Positions 1-6,082 are shown, counted from the first letter of the stretch. The stretch is 6,492 bases of DNA from Lewinellaceae bacterium (GCA_020636355.1 JACJYB010000025.1:1-6492), one strand, 5' to 3'. Notes: a model not told the origin generated them from the sequence alone. Numbers and translations: made by a program.

Positions 1-716
1 TCGTGGCGGTATTCAAAGGGATCAACTTTAGCGGTTGTGGTCAGATGTTTGGCTTGTTTGGCCAGAGCCTCGTCATCCGTAACGATCATACCACCACCAC
101 CGGTGCTGATTATTTTATTACCGTTGAAACTGAATGTGCCGAATAAGCCATAGCGTCCGGCATGTTTTCCATTATAATACGAACCCAATGCTTCCGTAGA
201 ATCCTCAACGATGGGCAGATGAAACCGAGAGGCAATCTGCATCAACCGATCCACATCAACCATATTGCCCAGTACATGCACCGGCATGAGTGCGCCGATT
301 TGCCGACCATTGATCTTCAGAACTGGTCGTATTCGTTGGTCATCTTCGCGGATTTCAGTATTGGCTTCCAGAAATTCTTCCAACAGGTCCAGATCCATTT
401 GCCAGGTTCGAGGATCAATATCTACTAACAAAGGTGTTGCTCCGGCATAGGTAATGGCATTGCACGATGCCACGAACGTAATGTTGGGAACGATCACCAG
501 GTCCCCGGGTCGTACTCCCGCCAGTTGTAGTGAGATATGCAACGCTGCGGTACCATTCATCGTTGCTACCGCGTACCGGGCTCCGGTGAATTCTGTCAGC
601 GCCTGCTCAAAACGGTTGACGTATTCGCCTACCGATGAAATCCAACCCGTATCCAGGCAGTCCTTGACGTATTTCCATTCATTGCCGCTGATATTGGGAA
701 TGGAAAGTGGTATCAT
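1..716 (-). CDS. legC: LegC-type PLP-dependent sugar aminotransferase (DegT/DnrJ/EryC1/StrS family), 3' end outside window
   Basis: The first 238 residues are visible; the family is usually about 370-390 residues long, so the C-terminal third lies beyond base 1. Such enzymes transfer an amino group from glutamate to the C4 keto group of a UDP-4-keto-6-deoxy-HexNAc in the cytoplasm, on the route to bacillosamine, legionaminic acid or similar sugars. The N-terminus (IPLSIPNISGNEWKYVKDCL, then DTGWISSVG) is typical of the LegC-like branch. The PLP-binding aspartate is D172 in VEDSTEALGS. The Schiff-base lysine is K201 in SFNGNKIISTGGGGM. The ATG at 716-714 overlaps the acyltransferase stop (ATGA), so the two are probably translationally coupled. 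The family call is firm; the exact substrate is inferred, because no partner dehydratase (LegB) or synthase (LegI) is visible. Confidence 0.9.
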   Translation of the reverse strand, partial: MIPLSIPNISGNEWKYVKDCLDTGWISSVGEYVNRFEQALTEFTGARYAVATMNGTAALHISLQLAGVRPGDLVIVPNITFVASCNAITYAGATPLLVDIDPRTWQMDLDLLEEFLEANTEIREDDQRIRPVLKINGRQIGALMPVHVLGNMVDVDRLMQIASRFHLPIVEDSTEALGSYYNGKHAGRYGLFGTFSFNGNKIISTGGGGMIVTDDEALAKQAKHLTTTAKVDPFEYRH

Positions 717-1804
717 AACCGTTTTGGATTACTCACGAATCGGGTTTTCAATGGCTGTTCATAATACCGGTAGATGAACCAGGCAAATACCCAGGAAAGG
801 ATACCCAATAAAAGTAAATAGATCGTCCAGGAGTAACTGGCTACGAAAGGTATTTTAAGAAACAACCACCGAAGGGGAAAGGAGATCCAGGGATGGAGTA
901 AATAGATTCCATACGATACAATTCCTCCTACAACGATAGGTCTGGCTTGCAGGAAGCGAATGGGCCGCTGAGCATAAAAATACAATAGAAGGCCCCAAAT
1001 CCAGGGTAACCACCAATGTAATCCGGAAAGCGTGTCCAAGGTAGTTGTCGTTATAAGTAAAAAGCTCAGAATGGACGTAACGATCATTCCGGGATAAAGC
1101 CACCGTGATGGTCGATTAAATAATTTATCACCGGTAGCCAGCAGAATACCCCAGAATGCGCCGCAAAACATGTATTCAAAAGGTATGGTATCCAGAAAGC
1201 GAGCCCACAACGGATCGGGATAATTTAGAGCAAATTCGTGCAAGCAGCACCAGAGCAGGGTTAAGCTCAAAAAAAAGCCCAAGCGCATTTTAGCCCGGGA
1301 AAAAAGCATTATGATCACCGGAAACATCAGGTAAAATTGCATCTCACTCCCAATGCTCCATAGATTATACAGACCGCCAAAGGGCTCCGGAAGAGACAGG
1401 ATGGCCAGATTAGGCACAAAAAACAAGTAGTATGGTAAACCGTCAAGCAGGCTGAAATGCAGGTATTTTTCGCCGGTAAAAGCCGGGAATATCAGGAGAA
1501 GCACCAAAAAGCCTGCAATGACCACCAGATAATACAGGGGTACAATACGAACCAGCCGGCGAGTGATAAATGACTTGATATTAAATCCATCCGGATTTAT
1601 TTGTGCCAGATAAGCCAATAAAAAGCCACTTAAAGTAAAAAAGAAAAGGACGGCAATACTCCCTTTTTGAAATAGAGGCCAGTCCGGAACCAAAACATTG
1701 ATTTGGTGTAAATTTTGCCAGCCGTGTCCCAGTAAAACCACCATAGCAGCTAAAAAACGCAGCCCATAAAGATTAGGAAGTACTGTACCAGAAGTAAGAG
1801 CCAC
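713..1804 (-). CDS. Membrane O-acyltransferase, OafA/YrhL (Acyltransferase_3) family
   Basis: A complete 363-residue integral membrane protein of normal length for the family, which moves an acyl (often acetyl) group across the inner membrane onto a sugar hydroxyl of a surface polysaccharide. The family's R-x10-H motif is present as R16 and H27. Other family landmarks are FFTLSGFLL (55-63), RRLVRIVPLYY (82-92), LWSIGSEMQFYLMFP (148-162), SYGIYLLHPW (297-306) and the closing YEQPLK (348-353). Several hydrophobic spans are obvious, for example about 47-67, 86-108, 156-168, 176-190 and 326-345. The start is GTG at 1804: an in-frame stop lies at 1822-1820 and the next in-frame ATG (residue 21) would remove the catalytic arginine. 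The stop overlaps the downstream aminotransferase start (ATGA). The acceptor sugar cannot be read from sequence. There is no C-terminal SGNH domain. Confidence 0.9.
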   Translation of the reverse strand: MALTSGTVLPNLYGLRFLAAMVVLLGHGWQNLHQINVLVPDWPLFQKGSIAVLFFFTLSGFLLAYLAQINPDGFNIKSFITRRLVRIVPLYYLVVIAGFLVLLLIFPAFTGEKYLHFSLLDGLPYYLFFVPNLAILSLPEPFGGLYNLWSIGSEMQFYLMFPVIIMLFSRAKMRLGFFLSLTLLWCCLHEFALNYPDPLWARFLDTIPFEYMFCGAFWGILLATGDKLFNRPSRWLYPGMIVTSILSFLLITTTTLDTLSGLHWWLPWIWGLLLYFYAQRPIRFLQARPIVVGGIVSYGIYLLHPWISFPLRWLFLKIPFVASYSWTIYLLLLGILSWVFAWFIYRYYEQPLKTRFVSNPKRL

Positions 1805-1831
1805 GTTAAGGCTTGTAAATTATTTGGTATA

Positions 1832-1961
1832 ACACAAATTACGCTGATGTTTGATTAAAGAGGGGTACCGGCTACCGTAAAAAATCTGTGAAATCAGTGT
1901 ACATCCGTGTCCTGAATCAATAGATGGTAATAAACCGATTAATGCAGATGACACAGATGTA
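1832..1961. repeat. ATCAGTGT-type short repeats in inverted orientations
   Basis: Three near-tandem 9-10 base units lie on the plus strand at 1884-1892 (ATCTGTGAA), 1893-1902 (ATCAGTGTAC) and 1903-1912 (ATCCGTGTCC). Related copies in the opposite orientation flank them at 1832-1849 and about 1945-1961. Two long-loop inverted repeats result: 1832-1849 with 1893-1910 (about 15 of 18 matches plus one bulge), and 1900-1911 with 1950-1961 (11 of 12 matches). From memory, similar ATCxGTGTxA text recurs in intergenic regions of many Bacteroidota and Chlorobi; this was not checked here. No function is assigned. Confidence 0.65.
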
Positions 1962-1987
1962 TGATTATTCACCTAAAATACCGGATA

Positions 1988-2015
1988 CTTTTCACCTTTT
2001 ACCTTTGATTCCACA
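1988..2015. repeat. Degenerate heptamer array, four units (CTTTTCA type)
   Basis: Four consecutive 7-base units read CTTTTCA, CCTTTTA, CCTTTGA and TTCCACA. On the minus strand this is the GTGAAAAG / GGTAAAAG style of text. The period is exactly 7 although the units differ from one another. It resembles the second array at 2061-2109 in period and base content, but is out of phase with it. Confidence 0.6.
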
Positions 2016-2060
2016 CCGGTAATGTGCAATTTCTAAAACACGCTGTCATCCTACGCCCGA

Positions 2061-2109
2061 CTTTTATCTTTCACCCTTGACCCCATACCCCATACCTCGT
2101 ATCCCATCC
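2061..2109. repeat. Degenerate heptamer array, seven units (CCCATAC type)
   Basis: Seven consecutive 7-base units read CTTTTAT, CTTTCAC, CCTTGAC, CCCATAC, CCCATAC, CTCGTAT and CCCATCC; two adjacent units are identical. The array ends five bases before the fcl stop codon, so it occupies the region just downstream of fcl. The units change gradually from a CTTTCAC type to a CCCATAC type. Heptamer strings of this style are, as I recall, scattered between genes in various Bacteroidota. No role is claimed. Confidence 0.7.
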
Positions 2110-2114
2110 TCTCC

Positions 2115-3047
2115 TCAATACCATTCCAAATCCCTGCATTCTTCGTAAACCTGCTCGATGCCTTCACGCAGGGAAACCTTTGGATACCAACCCATATCAT
2201 GAAGGATGCTGCTATCCAATAATTTACGGGGTGTACCATCTGGTTTGGTGGTGTCGTGGATGATTTCTCCCTGATACCCGACAATATCACCGATCAATTC
2301 TGCGAGTGCTTTGATGGAAACCTCCTGGCCGCTGCCAATGTTGACAAATCCAGGTTTATCATACCGCTGCATCAGAAAGATGGAAGCATCCGCCAGGTCG
2401 TCAACATGCATAAATTCACGCATGGGCGATCCGGAACCCCACATGGTCACGGTAGGCTGCCTGTCCCGCTTCGCTTCATGGAATTTACGCAGCAGTGCGG
2501 GCAACACATGGGAGTTCTGCAAATCGTAATTGTCGTTTGGCCCGTAAAGATTGGTGGGCATGACCGAAAAGAAATGATCGCCGTATTGTGACCAGTGGGC
2601 TTCACAGAGCTTTATTCCGGTGATCTTGGCGATGGAGTAGGGCTCATTGGTCGGCTCCAGCGGAGAAGACAGCAGGTATTCCTCTTTGAGTGGTTGGGGT
2701 GCCATTTTCGGGTAGATGCAGGAAGAGCCGAAAAACAATAGCTTTTTCACTTTGTGCTGGTGAGCCGCGTGGATGATGTTGGCTTCCATCATGATGTTAT
2801 CGTAGATGAATTCCGCCCGGTAGGTGTTGTTGGCATGGACTCCTCCTACTTTGCCGGCAGCCAGGAAGACATATTCAGGTTTTTCGGTGGAAAACAAAGC
2901 GTCTACTGCTGACTGATCACGCAGGTCCAGCTCCCGGGAGGTGCGATAAACGATGTTTTCAAAACCCATTTTTTGGAGATGGCGTACCAGAGCCGACCCG
3001 ACCATTCCCGTGTGTCCCGCTACATAAATCTTGTCCTGGATGTTCAT
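2115..3047 (-). CDS. fcl: GDP-L-fucose synthase (GDP-4-keto-6-deoxymannose 3,5-epimerase/4-reductase)
   Basis: A complete 310-residue cytoplasmic extended short-chain dehydrogenase/reductase. It converts the Gmd product GDP-4-keto-6-deoxy-D-mannose to GDP-L-fucose using NADPH. The Rossmann motif is VAGHTGMVGSAL (9-20; G11, G14, G17). The catalytic residues align with the E. coli enzyme: S108 and C110 in FFGSSCIYP, Y137 and K141 in PYSIAK, and H180 in the NSHVLPALLRKFH segment. Further family marks are SVMPTNLYGPNDNYD (161-175) and REFMHVDDLADA (210-221). The ATG at 3047-3045 overlaps the gmd stop (ATGA), the usual gmd-fcl coupling. All catalytic residues are present, so it should be active. 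The gene ends directly beside a heptamer repeat array. Confidence 0.97.
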   Translation of the reverse strand: MNIQDKIYVAGHTGMVGSALVRHLQKMGFENIVYRTSRELDLRDQSAVDALFSTEKPEYVFLAAGKVGGVHANNTYRAEFIYDNIMMEANIIHAAHQHKVKKLLFFGSSCIYPKMAPQPLKEEYLLSSPLEPTNEPYSIAKITGIKLCEAHWSQYGDHFFSVMPTNLYGPNDNYDLQNSHVLPALLRKFHEAKRDRQPTVTMWGSGSPMREFMHVDDLADASIFLMQRYDKPGFVNIGSGQEVSIKALAELIGDIVGYQGEIIHDTTKPDGTPRKLLDSSILHDMGWYPKVSLREGIEQVYEECRDLEWY

Positions 3048-4180
3048 TCGTATTCGTTTTTGGTTATGTATCCTGCTTTTTTCAGAATGGCATCGCGTTT
3101 AAAGTGTTCTACATCTGCCTGTACCATTTCAGCACAGAGCATTTGTACGGTATAATGCGGCTGCCAGTCCAGTTTTTCTCTTGCCTTTGTGGCGTCTCCG
3201 ATCAGGAGATCCACCTCGGTAGGCCTGAAATACCGGGGATCCACCCGGATGATAACCGTTCCGGGCTTCAGCTTTGATTTTTGCCCGGTCAGATGTTCCA
3301 GGTGGTCCTGGTCGATGCTTTCAATGATGCCGGTTTCCTGTTTACCGGTGCCTTCGAAAGATAAGGTAATGCCCAGTTCGGCAAACGCCATGCGTACGAA
3401 GTCCCGGACGCTGGTGGTCACACCGGTGGCGATCACCCAATCCTCCGCCTGAGGATACTGCAGAATTTTCCACATCACCTCCACATAATCCTTGGCATGG
3501 CCCCAGTCTCTTTTGGCATTCAAGTTGCCAATGTAAAGGCATTCCTGCAGACTCAATGCGATGCGGGCAGCTGCCCTGGTGATCTTGCGCGTTACAAAGG
3601 TCTCGCCACGCAAGGGCGATTCGTGGTTGAAAAGGATGCCATTGCAGGCAAACAGATCGTAGGCTTCCCGGTAATTGACGGTTATCCAATAGGCATACAG
3701 CTTGGCTACGGCATACGGTGACCGAGGATAAAAGGGTGTATGTTCATTTTGGGGTACTTCCTGCACCTTACCGTAGAGTTCGGAGGTGGAAGCCTGGTAG
3801 ATGCGGGTATGATTTTCGAGGCCCAGGGTGCGGATTGCTTCCAGGATGCGCAGGGTTCCCACGCCATCGACATCCACCGAGTATTCGGGTTCTTCGAAGC
3901 TCACCTGCACGTGCGACATGGCACCCAGGTTGTAGATCTCATCGGGCTGCACGCGCTGGATGATGCGCAGAATATTGGAAGCATCCGATAGATCTCCGTA
4001 GTGGAGGATAAACCGTTGATGGTCCTCGTGCGGATCCTGGTAGAGATGATCGATGCGCGTGGTATTAAACAACGAGCTCCTACGCTTGATCCCGTGCACT
4101 TCGTAGCCCTGATCCAATAACAATTCGGATAAGTAGGCACCATCCTGGCCGGTTATACCGGTAATAAGGGCTTTTTTCAT
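3044..4180 (-). CDS. gmd: GDP-mannose 4,6-dehydratase
   Basis: A complete 378-residue enzyme that dehydrates GDP-D-mannose to GDP-4-keto-6-deoxy-D-mannose, feeding the overlapping fcl gene. The nucleotide-binding motif is TGITGQDGAY (7-16). Catalytic T132 and E134 (QASTSELYG), Y156 and K160 (SPYAVAK) fall at the same numbers as in the E. coli enzyme. FNHESPLRGETFVTRKI (184-200) and RDWGHAKDYVE (224-234) are family signatures. I chose the ATG at 4180 because it gives the canonical MKKALITGITGQDG start; an in-frame TTG at 4198 would add only six atypical residues. The protein is slightly longer than the roughly 345-373 residues common in the family. Its first 130 bases are repeated, diverged, upstream of the AbiE genes (5935-6064). 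G+C in sampled lines (about 53-60%) is above that of the neighbouring AbiE pair. Confidence 0.97.
   Translation of the reverse strand: MKKALITGITGQDGAYLSELLLDQGYEVHGIKRRSSLFNTTRIDHLYQDPHEDHQRFILHYGDLSDASNILRIIQRVQPDEIYNLGAMSHVQVSFEEPEYSVDVDGVGTLRILEAIRTLGLENHTRIYQASTSELYGKVQEVPQNEHTPFYPRSPYAVAKLYAYWITVNYREAYDLFACNGILFNHESPLRGETFVTRKITRAAARIALSLQECLYIGNLNAKRDWGHAKDYVEVMWKILQYPQAEDWVIATGVTTSVRDFVRMAFAELGITLSFEGTGKQETGIIESIDQDHLEHLTGQKSKLKPGTVIIRVDPRYFRPTEVDLLIGDATKAREKLDWQPHYTVQMLCAEMVQADVEHFKRDAILKKAGYITKNEYE
4051..4180 (-). repeat. 130-bp direct repeat, copy A (5' end of intact gmd)
   Basis: Codons 1-43 of gmd plus one base match 5935-6064 without gaps. By hand count, 113 of the 129 codon bases agree (about 88%). 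The first 38 bases are identical. Sixteen substitutions fall in 13 codons, and only codon 24 (Gln versus Lys) changes the amino acid. The two copies are in the same orientation with a 1,884-base offset and enclose both AbiE genes. Confidence 0.95.
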
Positions 4181-4402
4181 GTGGAGGTATTCATTCAAAT
4201 GGTAATGAAAATGAATAACGAAGAACTAAAACGATGTGTACTTAACCAAATCATGAGAGAATAACTTATTCGGTATGCCGGTCTGATGATATTTCACCCA
4301 TGAGATAAGTGTTTCAATCTTTAAAGTCAAGGGAATAAATACATGGCGATTTTACAGACAATTTCCTTGCAGATTCCCCCAGATACTTGGGTGGAACTTT
4401 GC
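4181..4402. other. 222-base AT-rich spacer between abiEii and gmd
   Basis: This non-coding spacer separates the AbiEii stop from the gmd start, unlike the overlapped genes on either side. Reading on the minus strand it holds a TTGACT (4330-4325), a 17-base spacer and TATCTC (4307-4302). That could be a weak sigma-70-like promoter for gmd, but the -10 match is poor and Bacteroidota use a different consensus. No terminator with a clear stem and T-run is visible after abiEii. A tiny out-of-frame ORF (MNTST, 4194-4177) ends in an ATGA overlap with the gmd start. Confidence 0.5.
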
Positions 4403-5257
4403 TTACACAATATATTTTAAGTGAGAAGCAAGGTCCGTAAAGTACTGACTTGACCAAATCTCAAGGTTATGAAGATTGGAAATAAAGGGCATAATATCAT
4501 TTTTTGCTCGCTCAAAATTCAAGTGATCGATTTTATCAAATAGCATCTTTTTAAAGTCCTCCATGGATAAAGCCCTTTGTTTACGAGGTAGATGGCCGGA
4601 ATTTATCGCCCTGTCCAGCAACATAGGCAAATTTAATGGCACTCCTTTCTTGATATACCATTCTAAATCATACCAATCCCGCCCTTTTACCCGCGACTTC
4701 CAATCCCGGAATAGTACGGCATGTATCTTACCGGCAAACAATGATTCCAGGGTCATGCATGCTACATAAAAAGTATATGGTCGTGTTAATAACAACTGCT
4801 CCCTTTCAAAAAGCAATGGTGGCGTCCGATCAATTTCGATTTTTATCTTTAGACGAGCCAGATTGGTTGCACGTATTGCGTCACCACTTAGATAAAGCGT
4901 TCCCCAAAAAGTGTTTTCTTTGAGAAAGGCAGATTCAACAGAAGAATCCACATGTTTCTCTTTAATTGAAAGCTCTACATCTAAGCCCAGTAAGACAAAC
5001 TCTTCCTTTATGTAGGGAAGATATTTTTCTAATGTAAATCCTTCATCGATATAATTTAGGGAAAAATCCAAATCTTCGGAATATCGTTCTAATCCATGAA
5101 ATATTCTCAATGCTGATCCACCATAAAAAGTGGCCTTTTCGAAAAACTTGCCACGCGCCAAACCTGCCAAGGCTATTTCTTGCATGATTTCCCGCTTTGC
5201 TTGAATCAAGTCCGTATGGCTGTTAATGCGATAGCGTGCCAACCACTCATCGATCAT
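4403..5257 (-). CDS. abiEii: AbiEii/AbiGii-type nucleotidyltransferase toxin of a type IV toxin-antitoxin system
   Basis: A complete 284-residue protein of the DNA polymerase-beta-like nucleotidyltransferase fold. In AbiE systems this is the toxin that causes growth arrest and abortive infection after phage attack. The core motif is YGGSALRIFHGLERYSED (45-62) running into LDFS, with G47-S48 and the metal-binding pair D62 and D64. The second motif is LKIKIEIDRTP (136-146, D143). The third is LFAGKIHAVLFRDWKSR (173-189, K177) followed by GRDWYDLEWY (192-201, D194 and D197), matching the K...KDxxD pattern of characterised AbiEii. All expected catalytic residues are visible, so it looks functional. 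The start codon overlaps the antitoxin stop by one base (TAATG), which implies coupled translation. Its AT-rich sampled lines (about 30-50% G+C) contrast with gmd. Confidence 0.93.
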   Translation of the reverse strand: MIDEWLARYRINSHTDLIQAKREIMQEIALAGLARGKFFEKATFYGGSALRIFHGLERYSEDLDFSLNYIDEGFTLEKYLPYIKEEFVLLGLDVELSIKEKHVDSSVESAFLKENTFWGTLYLSGDAIRATNLARLKIKIEIDRTPPLLFEREQLLLTRPYTFYVACMTLESLFAGKIHAVLFRDWKSRVKGRDWYDLEWYIKKGVPLNLPMLLDRAINSGHLPRKQRALSMEDFKKMLFDKIDHLNFERAKNDIMPFISNLHNLEIWSSQYFTDLASHLKYIV

Positions 5258-5874
5258 TACACACTAATTACCAGATTTAATAATATTCCAGTCAAACGCT
5301 TTTTTCTTCCGTATTTCGAAAGGTGCGTAAGCAACTTCGTATTCAAAGCGGATAAATTTTCTACATCAAATCTCAAATCGTATTCCAGATAAGTAAGCAA
5401 TTCCTTCTTCCCAGTAATCTTAAGATCTTGGGTAATCAACAGATGATCATACAAAGCTTTGGTTGGTTCTGCCATCAAAAACCTAATCTCCTGGGTATAT
5501 TGAATTTGGGAAACTCCCAGGTTGAAAATTGCGGCAGGAATATGGTGATAGGAAAATGTACCGACAGAAGTTGTTAGGAATTTACCCCGTTTAAAGACCA
5601 TGGACTGATATTGTACCGTAGCATCTTCAATTAAACCATAGTAGGATAATGCGGTCAATCCGGAAACATACGAAGGACCGTAAAGTAGATTAGCTAATAG
5701 GTAGGGAGAGTAATTGTCTGGATTTGGATCCAGCAGATACCACCCTTTCATGATCGGGTGTATTCTCCCGGTTTTACGGAGATACTTGATCTTCCGGTCG
5801 GGGTGACCTACTTCACTGAAATAGGTTTCTAATACATGATACGGTACCGGGTTAACAAGATTAATATTTGCCAT
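5257..5874 (-). CDS. abiEi: AbiEi-type antitoxin (winged-helix transcriptional regulator) of the AbiE system
   Basis: A complete 205-residue protein. AbiEi antitoxins counteract the AbiEii nucleotidyltransferase without a stable complex (type IV), and many repress their own operon through an N-terminal winged helix. Here residues about 13-48 (HVLETYFSEVG, KIKYLRKTGRI, MKGWYLL) fit that helix-and-wing unit. The AbiEi core follows: LLANLLYGPSYVSGLTALSYY (59-79), the VFKRGKFL strand (93-100) and FLMAEPTKALYDHLL (132-146). I chose the ATG at 5874; an in-frame TTG at 5895 would add seven residues and is less likely. No clear Shine-Dalgarno precedes either. The gene precedes the toxin, the usual AbiE order. 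It begins 40 bases after the stop of the gmd fragment. Confidence 0.9.
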   Translation of the reverse strand: MANINLVNPVPYHVLETYFSEVGHPDRKIKYLRKTGRIHPIMKGWYLLDPNPDNYSPYLLANLLYGPSYVSGLTALSYYGLIEDATVQYQSMVFKRGKFLTTSVGTFSYHHIPAAIFNLGVSQIQYTQEIRFLMAEPTKALYDHLLITQDLKITGKKELLTYLEYDLRFDVENLSALNTKLLTHLSKYGRKKRLTGILLNLVISV

Positions 5875-5892
5875 TCTGTGTAAAGATAAGGA

Positions 5893-5927
5893 CAAATATT
5901 GTACTTATGGGTGTCTATTCGTGCAAA
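5893..5927 (-). promoter_or_regulatory. Possible weak Bacteroidota-type promoter for the abiE operon
   Basis: On the minus strand a TTTG (5927-5924) and an AATATTTG (5900-5893) are separated by 23 bases. Compared with the Bacteroidota pattern TTTG, 19-21 bases, TAnnTTTG, the spacing is too long and the first base of the -7 box is wrong. The site lies just upstream of the antitoxin start and inside the tail of the gmd fragment. It is a tentative match only. Confidence 0.2.
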
Positions 5928-6064
5928 AATGAACCAATGCGGGTGGTGTTAAACAGGGAGCTGCGCCGCTTGATCCCGTGTACTTCATAGCCTTTATCCA
6001 AAAGCAATTCGGATAAGTAGGCGCCGTCCTGGCCGGTTATACCGGTAATAAGGGCTTTTTTCAT
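5915..6064 (-). pseudogene. gmd: Truncated gmd: first 43 codons of a second GDP-mannose 4,6-dehydratase
   Basis: From the ATG at 6064 the first 43 residues (MKKALITGITGQDGAYL through NTTRI) equal those of the intact gmd except Lys instead of Gln at 24. Homology then stops at about base 5935, where six unrelated residues (GSFLHE) lead to a TAG at 5917-5915. The product would hold only the start of the Rossmann fold and cannot be an active dehydratase. It lies 18 bases after the epimerase stop, the spacing expected for a genuine operon gene, so this is probably the original gmd position cut by the event that placed AbiE here. The silent nature of the differences shows the fragment evolved as a working gmd before it was broken. 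Confidence 0.92.
5935..6064 (-). repeat. 130-bp direct repeat, copy B (gmd remnant)
   Basis: This is the partner of 4051-4180. Copy B is next to the epimerase; copy A belongs to the intact gmd. The sequences just outside the repeat differ on both sides: upstream of each ATG and downstream of codon 43. Confidence 0.95.
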
Positions 6065-6082
6065 TTTATGGAATGTGCGAAC

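Larger units (their letters stand above)
1805..2114. other. 310-base gene-free gap filled with short degenerate repeats
   Basis: This gap lies between the fcl stop (2115) and the acyltransferase start (1804) in an otherwise tightly overlapped operon. It holds an ATCAGTGT/ATCCGTGT-type repeat cluster (about 1832-1961) and two degenerate heptamer arrays (1988-2015 and 2061-2109). I found no convincing coding frame; minus-strand open frames in its left part only read through the heptamers. I saw no good Bacteroidota promoter (TTTG then TAnnTTTG) and no hairpin-plus-T-run terminator, so whether the two downstream genes have their own promoter is unresolved. Confidence 0.7.

Noticed and set aside
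162..777. Plus-strand open frames opposite the aminotransferase (162-428, 454-777)
   Set aside because: They are antisense shadows of a gene with clear PLP-binding motifs.
2051..2290. Minus-strand 79-codon open frame running through the heptamer repeats and into the end of fcl
   Set aside because: It overlaps fcl in another frame and its C-terminal part is just translated heptamers; there is no family resemblance.
3342..4143. Open frames of 80-115 codons opposite or within gmd (3342-3689, 3718-3963, 3740-3991, 3901-4143)
   Set aside because: All are shadows of the clearly coding gmd frame, with arginine- and cysteine-rich low-quality translations.
4178..4198. Upstream TTG start for gmd at 4198
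   Set aside because: It adds six residues not seen in the canonical MKKALITGITGQDG start, which the gmd remnant also uses directly from its ATG.
4376..4394. CCCA/TGGG inverted repeat just after the abiEii stop as a possible terminator
   Set aside because: The stem is only four pairs and no T-run follows on the minus strand.
4343..4420. Plus-strand 25-codon ORF (starting MAILQTISLQ) in the abiEii-gmd spacer
   Set aside because: It is too short, has no recognisable family, overlaps the abiEii end and faces against all neighbours.
6029..6046. CCGGT-ATA-ACCGG inverted repeat, also present in the intact gmd
   Set aside because: It encodes the conserved TGITGQ nucleotide-binding loop in both copies, so the coding role explains it.
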